The notes beneath the pieces are model-generated. The model worked only from the letters and a program-made list of their open reading frames with translations, did no database searches and was not told where the DNA came from. Positions 21,840 to 32,824 of a stretch of 64,000 nucleotides of DNA are shown piece after piece. Position 1 is the stretch's first letter, and each line of letters starts with the position of its first letter. Source of the stretch: Prorocentrum cordatum (lineage: Eukaryota > Sar > Dinophyceae > Prorocentrales > Prorocentraceae); assembly GCA_963575745.1 (NCBI GenBank), contig CAUYUJ010015300.1:236520-300519 (forward strand), read 5' to 3'. The position numbers and the translations under genes were made by a program.

Positions 21840-23949
21840 GCTGTGCAGAGGCGCCGTGCTGGGCGCCATGCCGGCCAAGCGCCTGCGATGCGAGGACACG
21901 ACTCGTTTGCTTGAGGTGCTGACGAAGCACTTCTCAGATGCCGACGAGTTCTCGTACGCTGACGACCTCGAGGCCGAGTGCGACACAGCAGCGATCACCG
22001 AGTGGCAGGAGCTGGTCCTCGAGGCGCGCCAGGCCATGTTCCCCCAGACCAGCATCTCCCAATCGACGGGGGCAGAGCTGTTCCAGCAAGTGCTGGAGGC
22101 TAACGGCTCGGGCTGGAACCTCGCGGACCAGGAGACCAGCTGGGCGGAGAGAGTGTCGAGAATGTTTCGCTCGATGATGCGGCACGTGCAGCAGGGAGTG
22201 ATCAAGAACAATCATCGCAGGACTTCGGCGAAGCTTGCTTCAATCCTAACGCATTTGCGCACGTGCTGGCGCGCGCGCAGTTCAGGGCGCGCGCCCCACG
22301 TGCGCAAATGTGTTAGGATCGAGGCGGGATTCCCCGAAGTAGGACACATGATTGTCCAGAGAGCGCCTCGTGGGTCATGCCGTTCGTCCAGCAGTGGAAG
22401 GACCTCGAGAATGCGGAGCCAACGAGCAATCAATAGGCATTACCTTAAATGGGCGATGGGGGGAAAGAGGATCAATGAGGGTGGGCCCTATGGGCCCAGG
22501 ATGCCCCCTCCTGCCAGGCCACTCATCCAATCCCTGGGGCCATGGAACCACCCTCACTGAACCGACTTTGTCATATCGCCCATGTGGTAGCCTGTTGAGG
22601 AGAAGTCGTACGAATACAAGATCGACCTGGTCAATAAGGACAGCGGGTGCAACCCGACTCGGATGGAAATGGCGCGCTAGAAGGGCTGCGAGGCAGTTGC
22701 CCTCTTGGCACGCCACTTCCATCTCTGTAGCTTCGGCCTCTTGAGGCCGTCTACCGCCTGGGCGCGAGCAAGTCCAACCCCGCTCCAGAGTACAGCCTGC
22801 CGCTCGTGGATACAGGAGACGCTCCTGGCCACCATGAGGTCGTCGCAAAGTTCAAGGACGGCACGGAGCACGCGATCCCTGGGCTCACCTACGAGTGCAT
22901 GCGTGGCTGGGCGGACAACGGCGACCTCAAGCAGAGGAAGGGGAGCGGCATCTTGTTGGAGATCGAGCGCAAGAACGACAAGCTGCAGCTCAGCAAGTGG
23001 TCCAGGAAGGGCAGCCCAGAGATGGGGATCTGGCAGATGTTCAAGGATGGCACCAAAAAGAAAATGGTTGTGAATTTCCAAGTTCAAGACGGCATGACAG
23101 GCCACGAGGAGATGCTGCTCGGCGAGATGAAAAAAGTTGGCAGCTGGGACGACGAGCAAGCAGGACATCGATATTGTCAAGCGCAACTACATCCAAGCGC
23201 ACAGGCAGACGCTCGAGGTGCCGATGAAGAAGCCATCTGCATCGAAACGACCAGCTGCCAAGGCGCCACCAATGAAGATGTGCGATGAGGAGGCGCAGGA
23301 TGACGCGGAGCCCGCCGACGACGGCAACCAGAGCTGCGAGGAGGGAGAGGCCGCTGGCGATGAGGAGGAGGAGGAGGAGGGCGAGGAGGACGAGGCAGAT
23401 GCAGCCGAGAGTGATGCTGATGCGAAGGCGGCGCCCAGTGCTGGCAGGAAGCCCGCCAAGGAGTCTGGCGAGGAGGGCGGGGAGAAGGCGCCCACCAAGA
23501 TGCGCGCTGGTAAGCGCGCCGCGGTGGGCGCCACGGCGGGCGCCAAGGCGCACGCCAAGGCTCGCGCCAAGGATGGCGCATTCAAAAAGAGGCCTGCAGC
23601 ATCATTGGACACGGACGTGCAGGCGCCAGCGAATCGTGCCACTCCTGAGCGCCTTCCAGCGCCTCCAACGGCGAGCTCGCCACCAGCTAGGCCGCCAGCC
23701 ACGGCCGGTTCGCCACCAGACCGCGTCAAGAGGCGCCGCTCCGTCAAGTCCCCCCCCGCGAAGGTCGGCCCGCAGCAGGTGCGTCCAGCGCCAGTGGATC
23801 CGTGCTCGCCGCCCGCCAAGAAAGTCAGAGCGAGCCGCTCTGCTTCACCCGACCCTCCGCCATCCGTTGGCGGCAGTGGCGCTGCAGGATCAAGTGTGGC
23901 CAACACCGATCCGATGGCAGATTTTCGGCTCGGGCGGCGGGCTGTTTGA
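21840..23949 (+). CDS. Unknown Lys/Ala/Pro-rich protein gene broken by foldback introns
   Basis: Coding begins after TTTTTTCAG|G with ATGCCGGCCAAGCGCCTG near 21868 (MPAKRLRCEDTTRL..). It continues through four segments separated by foldback elements: 21840-22220, 22343-22436, 22600-22671 and 22746-23949. The second half is basic and acidic in blocks: KKPSASKRPAAKAPPMK at about 23225, a long Glu run at 23340-23400, then Ala/Pro/Arg-rich sequence. A run of six A at 23132-23137 shifts the frame by one; five would keep it open (EMKK then LAAGTTSKQD). The end is a TGA at 23947-23949, or a TAG near 23978 if another shift occurred. Function unknown; the basic tail suggests a nuclear or nucleic-acid-binding protein, which is inference only. 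Confidence 0.6.
22221..22342 (+). mobile_element. 122-bp foldback element / putative GA-AG intron
   Basis: Inner arms of 23 bp (22243-22265 and 22297-22319, one mismatch), with weaker pairing out to about 22224 and 22341. The direct repeat AGGAC flanks it (22219-22223, 22341-22345). Its removal (122 bases, not a multiple of three) joins KNNHRR to THDCPESASWVMPFVQQW in one open frame. As an intron it starts GACTTC and ends AAGTAG before G. Confidence 0.75.
22437..22599 (+). mobile_element. About 163-bp element with terminal inverted repeats, putative intron
   Basis: Imperfect ends are AGGCATTACCTTAAATGGGC and the inverse of GCCCATGTGGTAGCCT; an inner pair is CAATGAGGGTGG / ACCACCCTCACTG. An AGG triplet flanks it (22435-22437, 22598-22600). 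Removing 163 bases brings ..EPTSNQ into phase with EEKSYEYKIDLVNKD, but the simplest GC-AG cut leaves a TAG at the join, so the exact boundary is unresolved. Confidence 0.55.
22672..22745 (+). mobile_element. 74-bp foldback, putative GC-AG intron
   Basis: Imperfect arms lie at 22663-22685 and 22700-22723 (GATGGAAATGGCGCGCTAGA against its inverse). Cutting from GCGCGC (22672) to TTGAG (22745) before G joins NPTRMEM to AVYRLGASKSN in frame. Confidence 0.5.
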
Positions 23950-25000
23950 CGCGGTGGAGACTGTGGGCATGTTCTAGTGTGGCCGAGATGCCACCGCGCG
24001 CCGCACGCCACACATTGATATTTTACGCTTGCATTGCACATCGCAATGCACGACAGCCAGTCGCGTGTTTTCGCGGTATGCACTCAACAGACACAGCGAG
24101 CTGTGCGCAGGAGAACGGCTATTTCCGCCGTCGGCACCGACCATAGCAGATGTCAGCATTATCGATCCTCCGCATCCACGTCCTTTAACCTCTCCTCCTC
24201 GTGATGTCCGCTCGCCTTGTAGCCGCCATTACCATCCACACGATCAAGCATATCGTTCACCGTTAGCGCATCCATCACCACATGTCCCATAACCGAAATC
24301 ATGCGCGTCATCATGTCAACCTCTAGATATCGCAGCGAACCGGTGCATATACAGCATCATCAATCTGAGACCTCATGCGTAACCCTCTCGATCTAGTCGT
24401 GAGCCCGTCAAACAGGGACTGATCCATCTCGGAGCGCCACTAAATGAAACACATTCGGCGTCAGGGTGGTTTAAGTAACGAAGGCGGGGGGGCGATGTGC
24501 CCTCAGGTGCGCGCGGCGATGGTCCCCCTAGGCAGCAAATTATCTCGCCCTTGCCATCGTTATATTTCCCTCACTGCATCGTGCCCACGTCCTCATCATA
24601 ACAACACCACCTTGACATGTCAGATGTCCCATCCTGGTCGCTCCTCTCCCACGCCCTATTTCCTCGCCCTCTTCTTGCTCATCGTCTCCATCGTTCGCAC
24701 TCATATCCCCGCGATCTGTTAGATGGGCATCAGGCAATCGGAAATGATTGACGCTTCGCGTGTCCCAACTGGCCCATCCAGAAACGATCAGCAGGGGAGT
24801 TGGTGAATCAGGAGCGGCATGACGCATGCAGTCGCGCAGCAGTCTTCGGGAAAAAACAAGTGTCACACATGGCTTCCCGCATTGAAGTTTAAGATGGACA
24901 TCGGTGCAATCTACGATGGTGATTCGATGAGGGGTGATGGGTGTTTCGATGACTCGTAATGGCTCTTGCACTGATTTGTATCTTAAACTCGTGTGCGTTC
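23950..25000. other. No gene recognised; one foldback element
   Basis: AT-richer, with short frames only. 24887-24909 and 24966-24988 form an inverted pair (GTTTAAGAT..GTGCAA), with a second inner pair, which makes a foldback of at least 102 bp. Nothing else stands out. Confidence 0.5.
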
Positions 25001-25640
25001 CGAAACTTGGAGGCATCGTGGGGCTCTCTTGGTACTCTCTTGGGCCCCTCTTGGGGCTTCCCGGTGCTCTTTCTTGGTGCTCTCTTGAGGTCCTCTTAGG
25101 GCATTGGTGGGGCTTCTTGGGGCGTCTTAAGGCCCTCTTGGGGCTCTTTGGGGGGGCTGGGAGGCCTCTAGAAGCCGTCTTAGGCCGCATAGATCAAACA
25201 AGGCTGGTCTCAATTCACATCGCCCCCCCTCGGAGACACACACCTGCCGTCTTGGGCCTCTGTTGGGTCGCTCTCGGAGCGCTGCTGGGCGCTCTTGGTG
25301 CCCTCTTGGGCGTCTCTGGGAACTCCCTTTCGGCCATCGTGGGCCCATCTTGACGCCTGAAGAGCACGTCGGACGCGAAACGGCACCAAAGCCAAACACA
25401 TTGTTTCCTCAGTGTTGGAATCATGTTGGCCCCTTGGAGTGGTCCTTGGAGGGCTCGGAGGGCACTTGAAACCGTCTTGGAGCCGTCGTAGAGCATATTG
25501 GATGCGTGTCGGAGGCTACCCTGAGCCAGCTTGAGGTATGATGTTGGGCCATCTTGGAGACCATCTTGGGCTCTCTGAGGCTCTCGTGGGGCCATCTGGA
25601 GCCCACGAGGACCCTCTGACACATCGCTGCCCTCGCCGTC
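25000..25640. repeat. Degenerate decamer array, TCTTGGGGCC orientation
   Basis: Repeated CTCTTGGGGCT/CTTGGTGCTC units of about 10 bp on the plus strand. This is the reverse complement of the GGCCCCAAGA arrays between 46 and 61 kb. The minus-strand frames rich in RAP/PKR are products of the repeat. Confidence 0.75.
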
Positions 25641-25844
25641 CAGAGGCTGGGAGGGGGGGGGTACCCCCCCCCCGAGCAGGGAGAGGTTGGCAAACGAAAC
25701 ACGCTAGACCACCTCCGCCCAGAGGGCTGGTGGGATTCGTTCTCGACCCTAGCTCTGACATTTGGACACTCGTTCTCAACCTAAGCTTCGACGCAGGGAC
25801 GGCAGCGAGGAGGGGGGTGGGACTGGCGCGGGCCGCATCTGCGG

Positions 25845-26423
25845 GGGGATGTAAAGACGGAGATGGACAAGGAGACGTTCTACAGGGAGGCGATGACCAG
25901 CGCCAACGTGTCCCTCCTGCAGAAGAGAGTCGGCGAGGCCGAGTTCGAGGTGAAGATCAAGCAGCTTACCACGGTGCGGGGGTGGGTCGTGCCATGTTCC
26001 TCCCCGTGCGCCTCATCGACTATTGCCACCCAACTTCATCTCTGGCATCCCGTCCCCCCGACGCAACCCTGCCCGTATGCCCCATCCTCACCCATCGCCC
26101 ATTGCCAGCCCTTGCCTCCGCTATGCCTACCCCAACTTTAGCTCGCCTCGACTCGGCTGGCTCCACATATTGGTGCTTTCGAGTGTTCTGTTTGATGTAT
26201 GATGCACCTGCCACGGATCAGCATGTATGTTCGATGCGAACGAGCAGTCAGACCAATGAACCTAGCAATCGGGTAGACGTAGCGCGGAGAAACGGGATCG
26301 GCAGGCCATCACTGGGCCGCTGAACAACATGGGGAATGAGATCAATAAGATTTTCCGCCAGAAGCAGGCTCGCAACCCTGTTCCAGAGAAGTCAGTGCCC
26401 AAGCGGCGTAAGGTCGCTCAGTG
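25845..26423 (+). CDS. Two-exon gene fragment with C-terminal basic motif
   Basis: The first segment (about 25845-25985) reads MDKETFYREAMTSANVSLLQ and then KRVGEAEFEVKIKQLTTVRG. It runs into sequence starting GTGGGTCGTG that loses coding character. The second segment (about 26290-26423) reads AITGPLNNMGNEINKIFRQK and then QARNPVPEKSVPKRRKVAQ before TGA. The end PKRRKVAQ resembles a classical nuclear localisation signal. The intervening 300 bases would be an intron; its boundaries are not certain. Family unknown. Its style matches the coding segments at 18.4-24 kb, so it may be the 3' end of the same transcription unit. Confidence 0.5.
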
Positions 26424-26473
26424 ATTCGTGCGCGAGCATGGCTGTAGCGAGATTTTCTGGTGCTGGCACGATT

Positions 26474-26573
26474 NNNNNNNNNNNNNNNNNNNNNNNNNNN
26501 NNNNNNNNNNNNNNNNNNNNNNNNNNNNNNNNNNNNNNNNNNNNNNNNNNNNNNNNNNNNNNNNNNNNNNNNN
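26474..26573. other. Assembly gap (100 N)
   Basis: Exactly 100 undetermined bases, the usual placeholder for a scaffold join of unknown length. Sequence on either side may not be contiguous at true distance. Confidence 0.99.
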
Positions 26574-26858
26574 AAAGCAAATGTAAGAAATGCAAATCTG
26601 TGTTAAAGCAAGTACCTGGCCAGGAGAAAATGTCGTGTTGATGAACACGGAAATGATGTATAAAAATCTGTTTGGCGACTCCCGTTGGCGTTGCTCCTTA
26701 GGGGGCTGCCTCGGTGATCGCAAAAGATATCTATATGTGTGTATGGCCACTTGTGTGAATGATTGAAGTGGCCTAAAAGAATGTATTAGCCACCGCTCAA
26801 GGCGAACTTTGATGAAAGGAAGTTCTGCTCTTGAGCAGTGGGCCTTGCGGCCGACTCA
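26574..26858. other. Spacer with hairpin downstream of the Tpt1-containing gene
   Basis: No frame. 26789-26809 and 26820-26843 form an inverted repeat (GCCACCGCTCAAGGCGAACTT against its near complement) just beyond the stop of the minus-strand gene. It could be a 3' structure or an element end. Confidence 0.5.
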
Positions 26859-29800
26859 CTACGCGTCGCCGTCCTTGTAGAACCTGCGGTCCCACACCCT
26901 CTGGCCGTTGTACGTCACGTAGCTTGTCGTAAACGTTTCCCAAGTTGTCCTCGGGATCCAGTTGCGGAACCAATCATTGTGCGTGATATCCTGGATGTAC
27001 ACATACTCGTCGTTGTTGATCGCAATGTAGATCCAACATTTGATGTAGTAACTCCAGTATCGAAGACCCCAATCGCTGTCCTCGAGATTGTGGCGCCAGC
27101 AAGCAGCGTAATCAGATGTACGTGCTCTCTTGGCGCGCGGCATCGCGGGCATGTAGCCCTCCGCGCCTGAGGCGCTGGATGCAGCGGCGCCGCCAGGAGC
27201 AGGGCGCGGCGGCGGGCGCGGCGGCGGCCGCGGCTCCATGGCGTCATCGGACTGTCGGGAGTGTGTATCTGGATCGGTTCTGATCCCTGTACTACCCCCC
27301 CTCAGGTCAGTGTGTGACGGATCGGGGGAGCCTATCAGCTCGTTGGCAATCGCGGCATGCTTGCGCTGGGTGAACTGTTCACGGGTTCCGTCCCTTCGAG
27401 GGAGAGAAACCGTAATCAGTCCGCGCGCCTGCCGCGTCTGCCTGTCAATGCGCCCCTCGTTCAGCCACCACTTTCTCCGACCAGCCTGTCCTGTCCAAAT
27501 ACTGACGTCAAGGATGTCCCACGCGTCGCGCATGTCCTCGACGCTCCAGGGCTTCTTGCCGACATTCACGCGGGCTCCTGTCATCTGATGGTGGAATCTG
27601 AGGTCGTTGAGAAAGCGTTGTATGAGATTGGCGAATGGGTAGTACAGAGGTCGGTCGTCCTCGGATTCGCCCATTAATCTGCATTCGTGTGCAGGCGGGC
27701 TACCGGCTTCGACCCACTTCTGATACCTCTTCCTGGACGTATTGGCCAATCTCCGCAACTGATCTTTCTCTGTGCCTATGGGGGATCGCGCACCCGTCAT
27801 AATGACATGTGCGCCATCCTTCATGTATCTCGCGACCTGGTCCTCGGACAACGTCGTCTTGATCCAGTTCGTCAACTTCTGGAGGTACGCGAGGTCACTC
27901 TGTGTGGCGGTGCTCTTACCTGTGGCGCCTACGGCCACAGTGTATTGCCAACATTTATCACAGAGTGTGCCGTCACCTGTGACGATACCGAGGGACAGAT
28001 CTCGACCGCAATTGTTACAGAGCGGTATGGGATGCAAGATCGTCTCGGGGGCCCCTGCCGAAGTCAGGTGATCGCGGGATCCCCAGCGGGTGTCCTGACC
28101 GCGAGCGAGGCTCTGACCGATCTGATTGATCGCCTCACGATTGATCCCGGTGTTTGGTCTGGAAGCGATCGATCTGCTTAAACCCTCGATCTCGATCCGA
28201 GACAACCTTTCCCCTGGCAGTCCTTTGTACTCTATCTTGACGTTGTCTGTATTCTCAGTACCGCCATGGCATACGTTCTCCTCACGAAGACGTCGAGCCT
28301 GCTTCTGCAAGGTGGCCTCGTTGTCGCCCCCCTCGCGCTTGAGTCCCGTCTGCTCGGCTATGATACGTACCATAGTCTCCTGATCGGGAACTGCAGACGC
28401 AACGCTGCCTGGGTCCTGGGGAATATCCTGCTCGGCGCCTTCCTCTCGAGGCGCAGCAAGTGTTTCCACCAGCTCTTCCCACGCGGGAAACTCTGGATCA
28501 CCGTATGTCGCAGTACAATTTTTGTATAGGTTACGCAATGCCTGAAGTGCAGGATGGTTGTCATGGATGACTTCCTTGGCGAAATCTGGTAGCTCCACAA
28601 TACTATCTTTCAAGATGTTCTGGTATACTTTGGAAATCCATTGAAAGATGCCAGTGGTCGACTCCTCGATAGTCTCTGGGTCGAGGTAGTGTACCAACTT
28701 TTTGAAGAAGTGATCTGCACCACAATTGGGTAAGTCATGCGCCCACTTGTGGGTATGATTGTAGTTCAAATGATATGACTCCGCGTTCCATGCTTTCGGT
28801 CCAAATCGAATTTCAAATTGTAAATGTGACTGAATTTTGTCCATTACGATTCTGTCTGCGCCACTGTGTATCTCAATGATCTGCCTCATCTTGATCATAG
28901 GCGAATCCACCAATAGCGCCGATGTCCAACAATACACGCGGCAATCATCAGATTGTCTAATCCATCTTGAATCCTCGTCGGGGTCGTAGTCTGGATGATC
29001 AAGGAAATTCGATGGCGGATCAATGATGTTATCGAGGATGCTTGCCTCGATCTGCTCTTCTGCTTGGATGTCTGCCGAGAGGTCTGCCCTCATGTTGTCG
29101 TTCGCAGCTTTATCATCTGCAGTAAGAACGATATTTGATATGTCCACGATTACGGTGATCAGTGGATCATGCGATGATGCTGTACCCTGTCGAGGAATGT
29201 CGCCCGTCTGAGCGTTGTCCTCGGCAGGTGTGGCCACCAGCTCGTCTGGATCAGGTGTCCGTGGAGCGGGCCTTCTTGGTGGTGTACGCGGAATACGTGG
29301 TCTATGGATGCTAGGCATTCCAAGGTATGGTAAGCTGCCGCTAACATTGTGCTGCAGTATCTCCTCGCTGCAAGATGTCGGGCCTTTCAGGGCAGTCTCC
29401 ATCCATGTTGGATCGATGGCGTGTTCTTCGATACGAATCGGCAATGCAAATACAACGCCCTTGAGGGGCATGCTTTTGTCATTATACCAGATATTTACCC
29501 ATCGTAAACCGTAGTTGAGAATAGGTACTTGTACCGCAAAGAACTTGTCGAAGATGCCAAAATGGATGATTGGACCATATATGTGTCCCTTGGACAAGGC
29601 AATCTTGGTATTGTGATTGCCTTTGGGCCAATGGTTGTCGTAGTGGAAGCATTTGGTAGAACCCCAATTCTTAATGACAATGAAGTCGCAATTCGAACAT
29701 CGTTAAATGCAGGACGACGATCCCAATCTTTTTGCATGATCTTTGCTGTGATTGGTCGAAGAGCTTCACGACAATGTGATAATGCAATCAACCATTCTTT

Positions 29801-32483
29801 ATCATCTGCTTTGTGATTGGTCTCCTGGATCATAGCACGTACCATTTGCTCGTCCAAGGCGTCCTCTGCGGATGTACGGCCAGCAGGGGTTTCCCCCGGC
29901 CTGGCCGAGGGTGCTGATGCTGGCGTCATCCTTGGAGGCTCCATGTCTTGGTCGGGGTCGAGAGGTGCCAATCCAGGTGGGTCGTCAATAAGTTCTCCAG
30001 GAAGGCAGGCGCAAATCTCGTACTTGCTCAATGGCTCTCTGGCTGCCAATGGCGGGTAGTCCCATGGGTCGCCGTCTGGCCACAGCTGCTGGCCATGCAT
30101 GTGGTGTGGTTTGAGGCGGCGAATTGCAGTAATTGCCGCAGCGGGTACCACGTCCTCAGTCATGATAGCGCCCTGAGCACCCAACCAAAATCTGCAACCT
30201 GCTTTTGTGGCGATCTCCATGTTGATCACCAGCTCGACTTCGTTCTTGTAGCTGTTGATCTTGTACGATTCCACTGAAGTATGTGGGTTCTTTTGAACGT
30301 TGTTCAAATATGTGCTAGAACTGAAGAATGCCTCAGATCGCTGCGATGGTTTATAAGTTCTGTCTCTCTGAGAATGTGGTTCAACATATCCAGGAATGAT
30401 CCCTGCCTTCAGTATGTTCTTCCAGGCGCGGGATGCTGTTCCATGATGGAGATATTTGATATCTGTCCACTGTAAGCTCTCCCATCCCATGTCCCATGGC
30501 TTTGAAGATGGGTTGACACAACTGTGACCACCGACGCACCGAATAGCAATAACGCTGTTCCAGTCAAAAGTGCTGGGGTCACCTCCGTCAGGAATCGGCT
30601 TGGCGTATATCTCGATTCTGTTTTTTCCGCGGGTCAATATGCTTCTGGAACGCACGAATAATGAATATCGGATAGTAGTCGTTCCAATCGATGTATCCAT
30701 CATGTTCACCGTCTTTCTTGAAATGTGCCGCTGCCGCTTCCATGGATGCTCCATTGTGTCTTTCTTTGCGATCTCGGAATTTCCATTGAACCATTTCTTT
30801 AAATGATTTCCAATTGTTTGGAATATTCCAATCATTCTTTGTTGTTTTGTCCCAGATATTAATACGTCTGTCATGAAATTGGTTGATCCAAAACTTTTTG
30901 TAGTGAATCTCATGGCGTAACATAGTCGTGATGTCTTTGCTCATGTATTTGTTTGTTCCCAGCCATTCTTCATCAATTAGCTCAGGACCATAACGTACAT
31001 CGTCGTAATGTGGTAATGGTATCCACTTCCATTCTGGGAAACAACCAGATTGTGCAATGTCAGGCGCATGAGCAATTACACTATCATCATGCAGTAGCTG
31101 CTCGTACCACTCTTGGTCTTCGATGCAGGCAAATCCATTGGTCGCTTTCGTGCCCCGCAACATTGGGCACATGTATGGATGTTCCTCTTTGACGCCATAC
31201 TGTAACTTCCATTCGCGAATAGTGCATGAGTTGTCGAAGATCCCGAGCTTGCTGGTATCCTCGTGCATGGAACGCTCACAACTGTCCTGCCATGACAATA
31301 TATTCATCTCATGTTGAGAAGGCTCCTCCTCAGCAGGAGTTGCCTCCAGCTCCATTGCCTCAAGGTCGGTGCCGTCATCAGGGATCGGTACCGCCTCAGC
31401 TTGTGGGAGCTGATCTGCTGGTTGTTGTTCTGCTTTAGGCTCTGGAGTCGATGGTTGCGACGCTTTGATCGATTGCGGTCCAGGTTGCAGTGGATCAGGC
31501 AATGGGCCTGGTGGGGCTGGCTGTGCTGTGTCATCAGCTGCCCTCCATACGGCTGTAGGGACATTAGGGCCATGACCCAAAGCAACTCGATCCAGTGCAT
31601 TCTGTTTGAAGAATGTTTTGCATGCCTCGATGTTCTTCTCGTTCTCGGCAGCCGGGCCGATGCGGTGAGAAGACAATCTGTTTTCTTCTGCAATGAGTCT
31701 TGATTTGGACGCATTATCGTCTCCATCCAACTCTTTGATCTGACGTAAGAATTGCTCGAACACAACCCAAGTAACTGCATGTGCATCTTCAACTGTTTTG
31801 ACGATCTTGGGTTCTAGAAGTTCATCTTTCTCAAGAGAATGCCAAGATGCCCAAGCCCCAGGGTATTCTTTGAACAACAGCATAAGGTACTGGAATAAGT
31901 CATTGTATGCCATAACCCATGGATCATTATCAGGAAGGGTTTGGTCAGGATCGCTAGGGTCCGTTGCTGGCGTACGTGTAGACCTTCCAGGAGTCGGCTC
32001 AGTCGTGTCGCCCGTCTCGGCAGGCAGTGATGCCGGCAATGTGCCCTCGGCACATGACGCCATCCACGCACAATGAGCCATCTCGTTTGCCGTCTGTGTC
32101 ATCAATGTTGTGAGGCTGAGGTCTCTTTTCCATTCGTTTGTCAACTTTTCTCTGAAGTCGTGGGCTGCCATGATTTCCTTGGCCTGAGTGTAGGCCTGGT
32201 TGTCCGTGACAGAAGTCAGCAATGGCGGCCTGAATGGATATGGCTGAGAAGGAAGAGACTGTATCAATGCGCAAAAAATGCGATAGCATACTGCGTCGCA
32301 GAATTGCGTTGTAAACATTGCCATGTTATGGTTGTTCTGTTTGGCGTGCCAAGCCTGTGGGGTAACCCTGTCGTACGTATCCACCCAATGGTCGGATGGA
32401 AGAACAGTGATACCACGGTTCTGCATGATAGTGATCAAGTCGCTCGTGTGGTGATCAAAGTCGCTCGTGTGGTGATTCTAAGT
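26859..32483 (-). pseudogene. Giant frame (about 1,860 codons, two frameshifts) with Tpt1/KptA-like domain
   Basis: Three overlapping minus-strand frames (32483-30588, 30913-29495, then about 29692-26859) make one protein once two single-base shifts are allowed for. One lies in an A-run at 30621-30626 and one near 29692. No ATG is certain at the 5' end; the first in-frame ATG is near 32426. The N-terminal third is unrecognised. Codons near 30940-30120 form a Tpt1/KptA-like domain (separate entry). The last 900 codons contain a CNNCG..CDKC zinc-ribbon-like motif (about 27955-28025), a Pro-rich linker (about 27170-27240) and an aromatic C-terminus, ending TAG TGA at 26859. It directly follows the 666-codon frame and the copia element on the same strand. 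Confidence 0.65.
30120..30940 (-). pseudogene. Tpt1/KptA-like RNA 2'-phosphotransferase domain (frameshifted)
   Basis: Tpt1/KptA transfers the 2'-phosphate left at a tRNA splice junction to NAD+. Family hallmarks appear in order: MSKDITTMLRHE (the SK..S..LRH box with the catalytic Arg-His, about 30915), DGYIDW (the DG(Y/W)V block), IRCVGGHS (the IRANQGHS box with its Arg, about 30535), HGT (about 30450), and FWLGAQGAIMTEDVVP (the NG-V-I-L-T-x-G-like strand, about 30165). The frame shifts within the A6 run at 30621-30626, between the LRH and IR..GHS boxes. All four expected boxes are present, so the domain may have been active before the shift, or the shift may be an assembly error. It sits inside a far larger protein, unlike the usual stand-alone enzyme of about 200 residues. 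Confidence 0.75.
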
Positions 32484-32824
32484 TCGGGTTGTGCGCACCA
32501 TGTTTTTGCGATGCCTTTCCAGGTCCCATGGACCGTGGAGGCAGCGGTAAATACTGATTAATCGACAAAAACGTGTTACGTCCAGAGACATTGTACGGCC
32601 ATGAGCGTTTCGGGACGCGCCCTCACATTCATTTTTGGAGCTGTGTACTTTGGTAGTGAGCACGATGTGATTGTCGGACGATGTCGATGGTGTTTATATT
32701 TCCGCCCCCCCCCCCCCACCCGTCTGGGATAGCAATGCGATGTCGTTGCATCCATATACCATTGGGCTTGAGTCCTTGTGATAGTGGTCATTTGTTTTAG
32801 GGCTGATGGGAAATCTTGCCAGTA
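32484..32824. other. Spacer between two minus-strand frames
   Basis: Contains a poly-C run (32705-32717), and next to it a 21-bp direct duplication (GTCGCTCGTGTGGTGAT, 32440-32480). No coding evidence. It could be an intron joining the 666-codon frame to the next one. Confidence 0.5.
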
